From positions 1,302,001 through 1,366,000 of the forward strand of contig NZ_LT985188.1 of NCBI RefSeq assembly GCF_900289045.1: a stretch of DNA of 64,000 nt, given 5' to 3'. The position numbers and the translations under genes are program-made. Shown in pieces: positions 25,934 through 34,170 of the stretch. Numbering within the stretch: position 1 is the stretch's first letter; every line of letters begins with the position of its first letter. This DNA comes from Micropruina glycogenica. Its GTDB lineage: Bacteria; Actinomycetota; Actinomycetes; Propionibacteriales; Propionibacteriaceae. The notes below the pieces were generated by a model that was not told where the DNA came from, did not search any database, and saw only the letters and a list, made by a program, of their open reading frames with translations.

Positions 25934-28495
25934 TCATAGGGCCTCACTAGCGACGAGAGAGTCGTTGAGGGAGCGCAACGCCGGTGGCCGGGTGAGCTGA
26001 TCGGCGTCGGTGGACGGCACCGCGCCGTTAATCACGAACGTGTGTGACTCGCCCGGGAACAGGTCGACCATGGCGCTGTCGGCCCAGGCGTCTTCGGCAA
26101 CCCGGTCGGCGAACAGGGTGACCGAGCGCAGAAAGGTCTCGGCCGTGACCGTGACGGTCGTCGCGCCTTCGTCGGTGACCGTCGCGGCGGCCTCGAAGCG
26201 GGCCGGCGGCAGCGCGGCGTCCACGTCTTCGACGAGCAGCTTCACCAGCCGTTCGGCGCCGTTCAGGGTGACCACGATCGCCAGCTCGCCCGGGGGGACG
26301 TCGACGTGCTCGGGGGTGATGGTGACGTCCACCCGCGACCGGACGGGCACCTGCCGGGCCAGCAGCTGCGACCACAGCACGGCGCCGTCGAAGCTGCGCA
26401 GCTCGAAGCGTCCTTCGGCGGCCCACGGATCGCGGCCGTCGTTGACCAGGGCCAGCCGCCACGCATCGCCATCGCGCTGCAGGGTGGCCAGCTGATCGGC
26501 GTAGGCCGAACGCAGGGCGTACCACAACGGCTTGCGCCGGGCCACCGGTTCGCCGGCCGCGTTGGTGCCCAGGTCGAGCGCCGCCCACGACGTGACCGGC
26601 CAGCAGTCGTTCAGCTGCCACACGATCGAGCCCAGGCAGTGCCCGCGCCACGACCGCCAACGTTCGATGCCGTAGCGGACGGCGCGCGCCTGCTGCAGCT
26701 GCATCGCGAACAGCCAGTCGTCGAAGTCGTCGGCGCCCTCGCCCGGCAACCGCAGGTGGCCCGCGATGCCCTGGTTCAGCTTGTCGTTGCCGCCCTGCGC
26801 CTTCTGATGCGCCAGCAGCACCTCGGAGCCGGCAGCGCGATCAGCGGGTTCGACCGCCCGCGCCCAGGTGGCGAAGGTGGCCGGGCCCTGGTAACCGAAC
26901 TCCGACACGAAGCGAGGCGTGTAGTCGTCGTAACAGGTGTAGTCGCGCTGGTTCCAGACGTCCCAGATGTGCATGCAGCCGTAGTTGGGGTGGTTGGGCT
27001 TTATGTCGGGCGAGCCCGAACTCGGGCTGCCCGCCCAGTACGGCCTGCTGGTGTCGAGTTCGGCCAGCAGCTGCGGGAACAACTCGTAGTAGTAGCCCTC
27101 ACCCCAGGTCTTGTCGCCACCGGGCAGGTCGGCCCAATGCCACTCGTCGTGGCCCCAGATGTTCTCGTTGTTGCCGTTCCAGACCACCAGCGACGGGTGC
27201 GCCGACAAGCGCATCACGTTGTCGCGCGCCTCGGCCTCGAATTCAGACCAGAAGGGCTCTTCCTCGGGGTAGGCCGCACAGGCCAGGCAGAAGTCCTGCC
27301 ACACCATCACGCCCAGCTCGTCACAGGCGTCGTAGAAGGCCTTGGACTCATAAATGCCGCCGCCCCAGATGCGCAGCAGGTCGATGTTGGCGTCTTTGGC
27401 CTGCTGAATCCGCTCGCGATAACGCTCGGGGGTGACCCGAGTGACGAAGCAGTCGTCGGGAATCCAGTTCGCGCCACGCACGAACACCTGCTCGCCGTTG
27501 ATCACCAGGCCGAACGTGGCGCCGTCGCCGTCGGCATCGGGAGTGGTGTCGAGTTCGACAGAACGAAAACCTGTGCGGCGCTGCACCCGGTCGAGCACCT
27601 GGGTGTCGTTGTGAAACACGATCTCGACGTCGTACAGGGGCTGCTCGCCCAGGCTGTGCGGCCACCACGGCTCGACGCCGGTGATGTCGAGATCGGCAGT
27701 CGTCCAGTCGGCGGCAGCGACGCCGACCTCGGCGGTGACTCCCCCGCCGCTGACCCTGACCGTCAGGGCGGCGAATCTCAGTTCGCCGGTGAGGTGCGCC
27801 TGCACAGACAGCCGGCCGACCCAGACGCCGTCGTCGCGCCGGCGGGCGGTGCCGTGCACGGCCACGTCCAGCAGCCGGGCGTGGCTCCAGGGCCGCAGCC
27901 GGATCGGCCGCCAGATGCCGGCGGTGATCAGCCGTGGCCCCCAGTCCCAACCGAAGTTGCAGGCCATTTTGCGAATCAGGTTGTAGTCGTCGCGTTCGAC
28001 GTGCGGACGCGACCCCAGCAACTGCTTCTGCTCGGCCAGGTAGGGCAACGCCGGCGAGAACACGACCTCGAGCTGGTTCGGACCGACGCGCAGCAGTGGG
28101 CGCACTGCAAAGACGTTGCGGCGGTGCATGTTGACCGAGCGGCCGACGGGCAGCCCGTTGACCAGCACCTCGGCGACAGTGTCGAGGCCGTCGCACTCGA
28201 GGTCCACGTTGCTCGCGGTGAGTTCGGGGCCACCATCGGCGAGGCCGAACACACTCGAGTAGGTCCACGTCTGCTCGCCCACCCAGTCTTGATCGTGCTC
28301 GGCGAGACCGACGTACGGATCGTCCAGAAGGCCGGCCGCCATCAAATCGGTGTGCACGCAGCCCGGCACGGTGGCCGGAATGCCCGCGATGAGCCTGGTC
28401 TGCGCGGCCGGTGGTACCTGCGACCAGGCGGTCGAGAACGAGTTCGCGCGCAGCGTCCACACCATCTCGCCCAGATTCATCGGGTCCTGACCCAC
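25934..28495 (-). CDS. GH2 beta-mannosidase
   Basis: An 853-residue family-2 glycosidase with the usual order: sugar-binding jelly-roll (1-190), Ig-like domain (~200-310), TIM barrel (~325-650) and C-terminal beta domains. The acid/base is Glu444 in VVWNGNNEN, and the nucleophile Glu532 in SEFGYQG; ACNFGWDWGPRLITAGIWRP marks mannosidases rather than galactosidases. It removes beta-mannosyl units from oligosaccharides in the cytoplasm. GTG at 28495 has an AGGAGG site five bases upstream. It is the first gene of the sugar operon, behind the three LacI-like operators. Confidence 0.92.
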   Translation of the reverse strand: MGQDPMNLGEMVWTLRANSFSTAWSQVPPAAQTRLIAGIPATVPGCVHTDLMAAGLLDDPYVGLAEHDQDWVGEQTWTYSSVFGLADGGPELTASNVDLECDGLDTVAEVLVNGLPVGRSVNMHRRNVFAVRPLLRVGPNQLEVVFSPALPYLAEQKQLLGSRPHVERDDYNLIRKMACNFGWDWGPRLITAGIWRPIRLRPWSHARLLDVAVHGTARRRDDGVWVGRLSVQAHLTGELRFAALTVRVSGGGVTAEVGVAAADWTTADLDITGVEPWWPHSLGEQPLYDVEIVFHNDTQVLDRVQRRTGFRSVELDTTPDADGDGATFGLVINGEQVFVRGANWIPDDCFVTRVTPERYRERIQQAKDANIDLLRIWGGGIYESKAFYDACDELGVMVWQDFCLACAAYPEEEPFWSEFEAEARDNVMRLSAHPSLVVWNGNNENIWGHDEWHWADLPGGDKTWGEGYYYELFPQLLAELDTSRPYWAGSPSSGSPDIKPNHPNYGCMHIWDVWNQRDYTCYDDYTPRFVSEFGYQGPATFATWARAVEPADRAAGSEVLLAHQKAQGGNDKLNQGIAGHLRLPGEGADDFDDWLFAMQLQQARAVRYGIERWRSWRGHCLGSIVWQLNDCWPVTSWAALDLGTNAAGEPVARRKPLWYALRSAYADQLATLQRDGDAWRLALVNDGRDPWAAEGRFELRSFDGAVLWSQLLARQVPVRSRVDVTITPEHVDVPPGELAIVVTLNGAERLVKLLVEDVDAALPPARFEAAATVTDEGATTVTVTAETFLRSVTLFADRVAEDAWADSAMVDLFPGESHTFVINGAVPSTDADQLTRPPALRSLNDSLVASEAL

Positions 28496-28580
28496 AAAGT
28501 CCTCCTCGACTCAGCCCCCTCCGGCGACCCCCGCCACCGGATTCACGTTCGCCCCGACGCCCCCAGCGTCACCACGCTTA

Positions 28581-28594
28581 TGAAATCGCTTTCA
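28581..28594. promoter_or_regulatory. LacI-type operator 1
   Basis: TGAAATCGCTTTCA has TGAAA/TTTCA arms around a central CG, as in LacI/GalR operators. It lies 86-99 bases upstream of the GH2 start codon. Confidence 0.65.
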
Positions 28595-28754
28595 CGCCAG
28601 CGCCCTACCCTGCGCCTTCACCCGTTGATTGCCCACATCCACCACTGGAACCGCGCCCTCGCGGCCCTGTTGCAACCCTGCCACGATCACGGGCCCGATG
28701 GGGCGATAATCGCGGCGTTTCGGCACACCTCTGTCAAGCGCCTCCGACCCTACG

Positions 28755-28768
28755 CTAAAGCGCTTAAG
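28755..28768. promoter_or_regulatory. LacI-type operator 2 (weak)
   Basis: CTAAAGCGCTTAAG has a perfect eight-base palindromic core AAGCGCTT. The outer bases depart from the TGAAA/TTTCA arms of operator 1. Confidence 0.45.
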
Positions 28769-28955
28769 TCGCCAAGCACTGGCTCAGGAAGTTATCGGAC
28801 TGTGACCCGGGTGCGCGCGTCACCCAACGGGCCGTCAGCAGGCGCGACGCCGGCTCGGCCGGCCCAGACCTGGGCCGCGACTAGCTCATAGACCCCCCAC
28901 CTGACGAACCACCCGGCCCACAAGCCGGCTCAGCGAAGGCTCATACGCTGGTTGC

Positions 28956-28969
28956 GGAAGCGCTTTCAC
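28956..28969. promoter_or_regulatory. LacI-type operator 3
   Basis: GGAAGCGCTTTCAC keeps the AAGCGCTT core and one TTTCA arm. It lies about 460 bases upstream of the GH2 start and ~50 bases beyond the stop of the MFS gene. Confidence 0.55.
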
Positions 28970-29017
28970 AGTTTGAGACGAGGCGTGAGCCGCGGCGTTC
29001 CTGGCGACGTTGGTGGG

Positions 29018-30298
29018 TCACGAGGCGGCGCCGGCGGCCACCACTGCCGGCTGATCGGGCACATCGGCCGCCCTCAACCGAAGGGCCAGGTAGCCGCACG
29101 CCAGCAGCGAGAGGGCAACGGCTGCGTAGAAGGTGACCGGCAGTCCGGCATGCTCGGCCAACGCCCCCGCGAGCAGGGCACCCAGGGGCATCAGCCCGTA
29201 CGAGAGCGTGCGGCCGGCCCCGCCGATGCGTCCCAGTAGATCGCCCGGCACCAGCCGCTGCCGCAGCGACTGGCTGAGCACGTTGCCGACCGTGTTGGTG
29301 ACGCCCACCAGGGTGCACGAGAGCACCAACGACACCGGCGTGGGCCACACCACCGGCGCCACCATGAGCAGCACACTGGCGATGAAGGCACCGATCATGG
29401 TGCGCACCGTGCCGAACCGCTTGTCGAAGGCGGCGGCCACCAGCGAACCCGCCACCGCACCGACGGCCAGGCCGAGCATCACCAGCGGATACTGGGTCTC
29501 GGTGAGTCCGACCGCGGACTCAGGCCCCACCACCCACAGCACGAACACCGCGAAGTAGCCGCTGGCGGCCAGGTTCAGGACGCTGCCGGTGATCACCAGG
29601 GGGCGCAGCACGCGGTGGCGCACCAGAAACGCCAGGCCCTCGCGCACCTGTGCCCACGGGCGCGTCGGCCCGGACGAAGCCCGGCGAAAGTCGCCCTTCA
29701 GCCCCACCAGCAACAGCAGTCCGGCCAGTGCGGCCAGCCCGGCCGAGACGCCGAACCCGAGGCCGGCGCCGAGCACGATGAGCACGCCGGCGAGGGGCGC
29801 ACCGAGAAACGTGTTCGCGACCTGCTGCACGCCGATCACCCGTCCGTTGGCGGCCGGCAGCCGATCGGGGGGCACCAGGTCGGTCACCATCGCTGTCGCG
29901 CCCAGATCGGCAACCACCTCGGTGAGGCCATACAGCATCAGCAACGCGATCAGCAGCGGAATCGACAGCAGGCCCACCAGGGTCAGCCACGCCGCCGACC
30001 CCATCAGCGCCGCCCGAGCCAGCAGGGCAGCCACCTGGGCCCGACGTCGATCGACCCGATCGACGATCACTCCGGCGACCAGGCCGAACAGCAGCCATGG
30101 CAGCCAGGTGGCGGCAGTGAGCGCCGAGATCAGCATCGGCGAACTGGTGAGCGACAGCGCCAGCAGCGGGGCCAGCGTGCCCAGAATGCCGTCCCCCAGA
30201 TTGGCCAGCCCGGTAGAGGCGAGCTGCACCCCGAAGGGCCGGCCCAGCTGAACGCGTCGCGGCTTCGTCTGCCCCGGGCGGGTCTCGGTTGTGGTCAT
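29018..30298 (-). CDS. MFS efflux transporter
   Basis: A 426-residue, 12-helix transporter of the macrolide-efflux/enterobactin-exporter type (FGVQLASTGLANLGDGIL, then the loop VIVDRVDRRRAQVAALL with the conserved D-R-x5-R pattern, and RLVPGDLLGRIGGAGRTL in the second half). It probably exports drugs or siderophore-like compounds. It is divergent from an ArsR-like regulator with a shared 71-base promoter region, so the regulator very likely controls it. Confidence 0.85.
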   Translation of the reverse strand: MTTTETRPGQTKPRRVQLGRPFGVQLASTGLANLGDGILGTLAPLLALSLTSSPMLISALTAATWLPWLLFGLVAGVIVDRVDRRRAQVAALLARAALMGSAAWLTLVGLLSIPLLIALLMLYGLTEVVADLGATAMVTDLVPPDRLPAANGRVIGVQQVANTFLGAPLAGVLIVLGAGLGFGVSAGLAALAGLLLLVGLKGDFRRASSGPTRPWAQVREGLAFLVRHRVLRPLVITGSVLNLAASGYFAVFVLWVVGPESAVGLTETQYPLVMLGLAVGAVAGSLVAAAFDKRFGTVRTMIGAFIASVLLMVAPVVWPTPVSLVLSCTLVGVTNTVGNVLSQSLRQRLVPGDLLGRIGGAGRTLSYGLMPLGALLAGALAEHAGLPVTFYAAVALSLLACGYLALRLRAADVPDQPAVVAAGAAS

Positions 30299-30323
30299 GC
30301 CTGGCCCCTTCTAGACTGTGTTC

Positions 30324-30371
30324 GCAGAGGATTCTCTGCAAAGCAATCTATGCAAAGGTATCTCTGCATAT
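30324..30371. promoter_or_regulatory. Operator array of the MFS/ArsR intergenic region
   Basis: Three direct repeats, TCTCTGCAAAG (30333), TCTATGCAAAG (30347) and TCTCTGCATAT (30361), are spaced exactly 14 bases apart. The first also forms a dyad with GCAGAG at 30324 (GCAGAG-GATT-CTCTGC). The third overlaps the ATG of the regulator at 30370, so binding there would block the regulator's own expression. Confidence 0.65.
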
Positions 30372-30972
30372 GAAGGTTGGCAACACAACCGACCCCGATT
30401 CGTCCACAGCAGTGCCCGACGAGCGGTCGATCGGCGCCGAATCACTGAAGGCCTTCGCGCACCCGCTGCGCATGGCCCTGTACTACGAGTTGGGCCGGCG
30501 GCGCTCGGCCACCGCCAGCCAGCTCGCCCGGGCGCTCGGCGAAAGCAGCGGGCAGACCAGCTACCACCTGCGGCAGCTCGAACGCCACGGCTTCGTCGAG
30601 GACGATCCCGAGCACGTCGGCGGACGGGAGCGCTGGTGGCGACCGATCGGGTTCAGCCTCACCGACTCGGGCTTGATAGCCGACCCCAAGACGGAGCGCG
30701 CCGTCGGCTCGGTGCTGCGGCAGGTGATCGCCGAGCGGGCCGCGACCCTGACCGGCTGGGCAGAGCATCTTGACGCGTCGTTGGACGTCGAGACCGGGCA
30801 GTTGTCGTCGTCCACCCTCGACCTGACCGCGGCAGAGGCCGAGACGTTGATCGGCGAGCTGATGGCGCTGGCACAGCGCTACAGCGCAATGGCGTGCGAC
30901 CGCGAGGCATTAGCGGAAACCCGGCGGTATCGGGTGTATCTGGACGTGCTGCCCCTCTCGTTCGACAAGTAG
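30370..30972 (+). CDS. ArsR-like winged-helix transcriptional regulator
   Basis: A 200-residue regulator. The winged helix is at ~25-95: SLKAFAHPLRMALYYELGRR, then ASQLARALGESSGQTSYHLRQLERHGFV in pieces, and a wing with GGRERWW. The C-terminal half (TLTGWAEHLDASLDVETGQL) is a longer ligand-sensing part than classical ArsR has. No metal Cys pair is seen, so it likely senses an organic compound. ATG 30370 follows directly on the operator array, which argues for a short leader and autoregulation of the divergent pump. Confidence 0.85.
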   Translation: MKVGNTTDPDSSTAVPDERSIGAESLKAFAHPLRMALYYELGRRRSATASQLARALGESSGQTSYHLRQLERHGFVEDDPEHVGGRERWWRPIGFSLTDSGLIADPKTERAVGSVLRQVIAERAATLTGWAEHLDASLDVETGQLSSSTLDLTAAEAETLIGELMALAQRYSAMACDREALAETRRYRVYLDVLPLSFDK

Positions 30973-30994
30973 GTCGACGAACCGACCGGACTCC

Positions 30995-31089
30995 GCCATT
31001 CCGGCGAACGCCGACGTCTCAACCCTTGTCGGTCGATCAGACCGTGGACTCGCTCGACTCCGCAATCCCGGCGTTGGCCAGGATGACCG
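30995..31089. repeat. Two degraded GATCCCGGCG palindromes
   Basis: Copies at 30995-31021 (CCATTCCGGCGAACGCCG) and 31063-31089 (CAATCCCGGCGTTGGCC) lie between the ArsR gene and the insertion sequence. Both arms carry mismatches, so they are old members of the family. Confidence 0.6.
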
Positions 31090-31129
31090 TGGCGAGACTG
31101 GCAGCCTCTGCCCTCCCCCGATCCTGTGG

Positions 31130-32491
31130 ACTCATGTCAAGATGCCCGCTTGGGTTGGGTCGTTGACTCATTTCGTTTTGCCCGCGTCATTTTTGTTCGG
31201 GATAGGTAGACGTGGTTGCGTTTGGCTGCTTTGAGGATGGTGCCGCGGCGGCGGGCGAGTTCGAGCAGGTTGCGTTGGATGAGGTCGATGTCTCGGCGTA
31301 GTTGGGCCGGGTTGGCCTGGGTGATGCGACTGTCAAGGTGTCGCCGGTCCTGGTCGTCGAGGACGGTGGGGTGGTCACGGAGCAGCCGGCCGGCCGGGGT
31401 GGTGGCGGTGTCGTAGGTCTTGGTGACTTTCGCTCCGGTGCGGGTCTTGGTTTTCAGCTTCTGTTGCGGGGTGAACAGGTTGGACAGTTCAGCGGCCAGG
31501 GGCCATAGCTGGTTGAGCAGGTCGAGTTCCCGGCTGGTGTCGTAGCGGTAGTAGCCGACGTTGCGGCGGACTCTGGTCCAGTTCTTCTGTTCGATGTGGG
31601 CTTGGTCGTTGGAATGGTTCGGGCGGCCGCGGGTGAACGTGATCTCACGGGTGTTGCACCAGCTCATCAGGTGGTGGTTAATGAACTCGGAGCCGTTGTC
31701 AGAGTGGACGCCCACGATCGCGAACGGGAACCGGAGGGCGAGTTGCTCCAGCCCGGTGGCCACGATCCTTTCGCCCTTGGACTTCACGGTGATGGTTTCG
31801 GTCCAACCGGTAGCCACGTCGACAGCGTCCAGGCTGTAGTGGAAGTGGCCGTTGTTGTCGCCGCCGTCGTGACCGACCAGATCGATCTCGATGAACCCTG
31901 GCTGGGTGTCGTCCCACTCGTGCCAGGTCTTCAGCGGGATCGACGATTTCAACAGCGATCCGGGGCGGGTCAAGGACCGGCCCTTGAGGTTGCCGACCAG
32001 CCCGAGCCGGTAGGGCCGCAATCGGCGATCGATGGTCGCCGCCGACATGGCCAGCAGTGCGTCGATGACTTCGGGTGTCGCGTTCAGCTCGCCCTTGGCG
32101 ACCAGGCTCGCGACCAGGACCGGCAGCGCTGGGCGCACGATCTTGCCGCTGGGTCCGTCCAGCACCGCCCAGCACACCGCCAAGGCGTCGATCACCTCAG
32201 GTCCGTAGCGGAACACAGGCTCGCGGGGCCTGCGTGGCCGGTTCACGTCCACACCGGCGACCGCTGCCCGGATCATCTTGCGGGCATGGTCTCGATGCCA
32301 GCCGTTGACCGCGACCAGATGATCCAAAATGGTCGACTTCTCAGCCTTGGTCGCCTTCGGCCACGCCTTGACCTGGCTCGCCAGCACAGCCTTCCGTTGC
32401 CTCATCGTCAGCCCCATCCCCGCAGCCTGACCCACGCGGGCATTCTCAGATGAGTCAACGACCCCACCCACGCGGGCATTCAGCACGAGTC
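31130..32491. mobile_element. Insertion sequence with DDE (rve-type) transposase
   Basis: The ends carry inverted repeats. The left end reads GACTCATG.., then ATGCCCGCTTGGGT and GGGTCGTTGACTCAT. The right end, reverse-complemented, reads GACTCGTG.., ATGCCCGCGTGGGT and GGGTCGTTGACTCAT. A second inner copy of CCCACGCGGGCATT occurs at ~32430, giving a duplicated right end. A single transposase gene fills the element. No clear target duplication could be defined. It sits directly left of the rtcB locus. Confidence 0.75.
31137..32417 (-). CDS. DDE transposase, integrase-core type
   Basis: About 426 residues. The N-terminal half is helix-turn-helix DNA-binding (MGLTMRQRKAVLASQVKAW, HRDHARKMIRAAVAG). 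The catalytic core has Asp in FIEIDLVGHDGG, Asp in GVHSDNGSEFIN and Glu in HIEQKNW, which complete the DDE triad. It resembles IS481/ISNCY-type integrase-core transposases; I cannot assign the exact family. A longer reading up to 32486 would translate the terminal repeat (ARVG twice), so I prefer MGLTMRQRK. No break is seen in the core, so it may be active. Confidence 0.85.
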   Translation of the reverse strand: MGLTMRQRKAVLASQVKAWPKATKAEKSTILDHLVAVNGWHRDHARKMIRAAVAGVDVNRPRRPREPVFRYGPEVIDALAVCWAVLDGPSGKIVRPALPVLVASLVAKGELNATPEVIDALLAMSAATIDRRLRPYRLGLVGNLKGRSLTRPGSLLKSSIPLKTWHEWDDTQPGFIEIDLVGHDGGDNNGHFHYSLDAVDVATGWTETITVKSKGERIVATGLEQLALRFPFAIVGVHSDNGSEFINHHLMSWCNTREITFTRGRPNHSNDQAHIEQKNWTRVRRNVGYYRYDTSRELDLLNQLWPLAAELSNLFTPQQKLKTKTRTGAKVTKTYDTATTPAGRLLRDHPTVLDDQDRRHLDSRITQANPAQLRRDIDLIQRNLLELARRRGTILKAAKRNHVYLSRTKMTRAKRNESTTQPKRAS

Positions 32492-32562
32492 AACTCGCCG
32501 ATTTGCTCCTCGCCGCAGCGCTTGCTTAAGCTGATCGGCTGACTTGTGAAAGGAGCGGTCCG

Positions 32563-32712
32563 ATGAAACGCCTCGACTATGCCATCGCGCGGCCGCAGCC
32601 CATGCTGCGCTCCGTGTCGCTGTGGCATGCCGACGGCGGCTTCGAGTGCGCACGCCAAGCGGGCGAGCGCGGCACGTTCGGGCCGTTCGACAGGGGTGGG
32701 CCTTCGACCTGA
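32563..32712 (+). CDS. Small 49-residue protein upstream of the tRNA-like/rtcB locus
   Basis: ATG at 32563 has a strong AAAGGAG ribosome site eight to nine bases upstream. The peptide begins MKRLDYAIARPQPMLRSVSL and ends FDRGGPST, with no membrane segment and one Cys. I do not recognise it. It stands between the insertion sequence and the hairpins and tRNA-like gene that precede rtcB, in the same direction, so it may be the first cistron of that RNA-repair unit. Its N-terminal part could have been cut off from its promoter by the nearby insertion sequence. It may also be a chance frame with a good ribosome site. Confidence 0.4.
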   Translation: MKRLDYAIARPQPMLRSVSLWHADGGFECARQAGERGTFGPFDRGGPST

Positions 32713-32717
32713 CCGTT

Positions 32718-32785
32718 CCAGAGCAATGCTCTGGACGCGTCCGGACCATCGAAGCCGCCCACTCGCCTGTCGAGTCGGGCGGCTT
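32718..32785 (+). other. Two stable hairpins between the small gene and tRNA-like gene
   Basis: Hairpin one: CCAGAGCA-A-TGCTCTGG (32718-32734). Hairpin two: AAGCCGCCCACTCG, loop CCTGT, CGAGTCGGGCGGCTT (32752-32785), 14 pairs with one bulged C. There is no T-run after either, so they are not typical terminators. They may be processing signals or part of a longer structured RNA with the following tRNA-like fold. Confidence 0.6.
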
Positions 32786-32810
32786 TCGCCGTTCCGGGCC
32801 CATCACCCCT

Positions 32811-32894
32811 GCGTCGGTTTGCAAATGGCTGAAGCAAGCCGCCCGTAAAGCGGTCACGACCGAAACGCTGGAGGTTCGAATCCTTCCCGGCGCA
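32811..32894 (+). tRNA. tRNA-Tyr-like gene (anticodon GUA, C33) upstream of rtcB
   Basis: All tRNA arms can be drawn. Acceptor GCGTCGG (32811-32817) pairs with CCGGCGC (32887-32893) with one G-U. D-arm TGC/GCA holds a GG-containing loop. The anticodon arm GCCGC/GCGGT encloses loop CCGTAAA, so the anticodon is GTA (Tyr). The variable region is ~15 bases and the T-arm is GGAGG-TTCGAAT-CCTTC. The discriminator is A; no CCA is encoded. Position 33 is C instead of the universal U, and the D-stem is three pairs. It starts 122 bases and ends 39 bases before the rtcB ATG. It may be a true tRNA, a decayed one, or a tRNA-shaped RNA that serves RtcB. Confidence 0.6.
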
Positions 32895-32932
32895 CGCATA
32901 CACACACCACGATCAAAGAAAGGAAGACAGCG

Positions 32933-34150
32933 ATGAGCGAGTTCCCCGTGACCCTGCCGGGCGCGAGCAACGACAACACCCTGATGTGGGCCCACCCACA
33001 CCAGGTGGAGCCCGCTGCCCTCGACCAGTTGCGCACCATGAGCCGGCTGCCGTGGGTCGACCGGCTGCGCGTCATGCCCGACGTGCACCTCGGCAAGGGC
33101 GCCACCGTGGGCTCGGTGATCGCCATGCGCGACGCCGTGAGCCCTTCGGCGGTCGGCGTCGACATCGGCTGCGGCATGGCTGCGGTGCGCACCAGCCTCA
33201 GCCTGGCTGACCTGCGCGACACGCTGCGCGGCCTGCGGCTCGCGATCGAGGCGGCGGTTCCGGTCGGCTACAACGGTAACGACGGCTCGGCGGCCATCCT
33301 GCGCCAGGACGTCCGGTTGGCCCAGCGGGTCGATCAGCTGTTCGACCGGTTCGACGGCCTGCGCGCTCGCGGGATTGCCGATCGTGAGAGTCGAGCCTTG
33401 TCGCAGTGCGGTTCGCTGGGTGGCGGCAACCACTTCATCGAGCTGTGCGCGGCAGAGGGCGACGAGCGGCTGTGGCTGACCCTGCACTCGGGCAGCCGCA
33501 ACATCGGCAAGGAGCTCGCCGAGCGACACATCAGCGCGGCGAAGACGCTGGAGCACAACCTGGGTCTGCCCGATCGCGACCTGGCCGTGTTTCTCGCGGG
33601 CACCGACGAGATGCAGGCCTACCTGAACGACCTATGGTGGGCGCAGGACTACGCGTTGGTCTCGCGCACGATCATGCTCGCCACCGTTCAGCGGGTGCTC
33701 ACCGACTGGTGGGCGCAGCAGGGCGGTGAGCCGGTGCGGTTCGACGAGGCGATTCTGTGTCACCACAACTACGTGGCGCGTGAGACCTACGACGACGTCG
33801 AGCTGATCGTCACCCGCAAGGGCGCGATCAGGGCTGGGGAGGGCGACCTCGGCTTGATTCCGGGGTCGATGGGTACCGGCAGCTACGTGGTGCGCGGCCT
33901 GGGCAACGAGTTGTCGCTCAACTCGGCCAGCCACGGTGCCGGGCGTCGCATGTCGCGGGCAGCGGCCAAGCGCACCTTCACCACCGACGATCTGGCCGCC
34001 CAGACCGCCGGTGTGGAGTGTCGCAAGGACGCCGGCGTGGTGGACGAGATTCCCGCCGCCTACAAGAACATCGACGAGGTGATCGCTGCACAGGTCGACC
34101 TGGTCGAGGTGGTGGCACGCCTGCAGACCCTGCTCTGCGTCAAGGGCTGA
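32933..34150 (+). CDS. rtcB: RNA-splicing ligase RtcB
   Basis: A 405-residue RtcB. Metal and guanylate residues are visible: Asp50 in MPDVHLGKG, Cys80 in GVDIGCGM, NHF at 166-168 in GGGNHFIE, HSGSR at 185-189, and the guanylated His334 in SASHGAGRRM. RtcB joins RNA ends with 2',3'-cyclic phosphate and 5'-OH, using GTP and Mn2+, to heal cut tRNAs or spliced RNAs. It is shorter than archaeal RtcB. The ATG follows AGGAAG. The tRNA-like gene directly upstream and an HNH nuclease directly downstream suggest a dedicated RNA-damage unit. No archease is seen in the neighbourhood. Confidence 0.95.
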   Translation: MSEFPVTLPGASNDNTLMWAHPHQVEPAALDQLRTMSRLPWVDRLRVMPDVHLGKGATVGSVIAMRDAVSPSAVGVDIGCGMAAVRTSLSLADLRDTLRGLRLAIEAAVPVGYNGNDGSAAILRQDVRLAQRVDQLFDRFDGLRARGIADRESRALSQCGSLGGGNHFIELCAAEGDERLWLTLHSGSRNIGKELAERHISAAKTLEHNLGLPDRDLAVFLAGTDEMQAYLNDLWWAQDYALVSRTIMLATVQRVLTDWWAQQGGEPVRFDEAILCHHNYVARETYDDVELIVTRKGAIRAGEGDLGLIPGSMGTGSYVVRGLGNELSLNSASHGAGRRMSRAAAKRTFTTDDLAAQTAGVECRKDAGVVDEIPAAYKNIDEVIAAQVDLVEVVARLQTLLCVKG

Positions 34151-34170
34151 ACCCTGCCCGAAACCGCCGG

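Larger units (their letters stand above)
28496..29017. other. Promoter region of the sugar operon, no gene
   Basis: This 522-base stretch between the GH2 start and the MFS stop holds no credible gene. It contains three LacI-type palindromes (annotated separately) and many Pro/Thr-coding shadows. The spread of operators over ~390 bases would allow DNA looping by a tetrameric or paired regulator (inference). Confidence 0.7.

Noticed and set aside
26306-28891. An 861-codon open frame antisense to the beta-mannosidase
   Set aside because: The mannosidase has catalytic and domain motifs; the antisense frame has none and no ribosome site.
32577-32903. A 108-codon minus-strand frame (MYACAGKDSNLQRFGRD)
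   Set aside because: The first part is the reverse reading of the tRNA-like gene's T-arm region, another well-known tRNA artefact. No ribosome site or domain.
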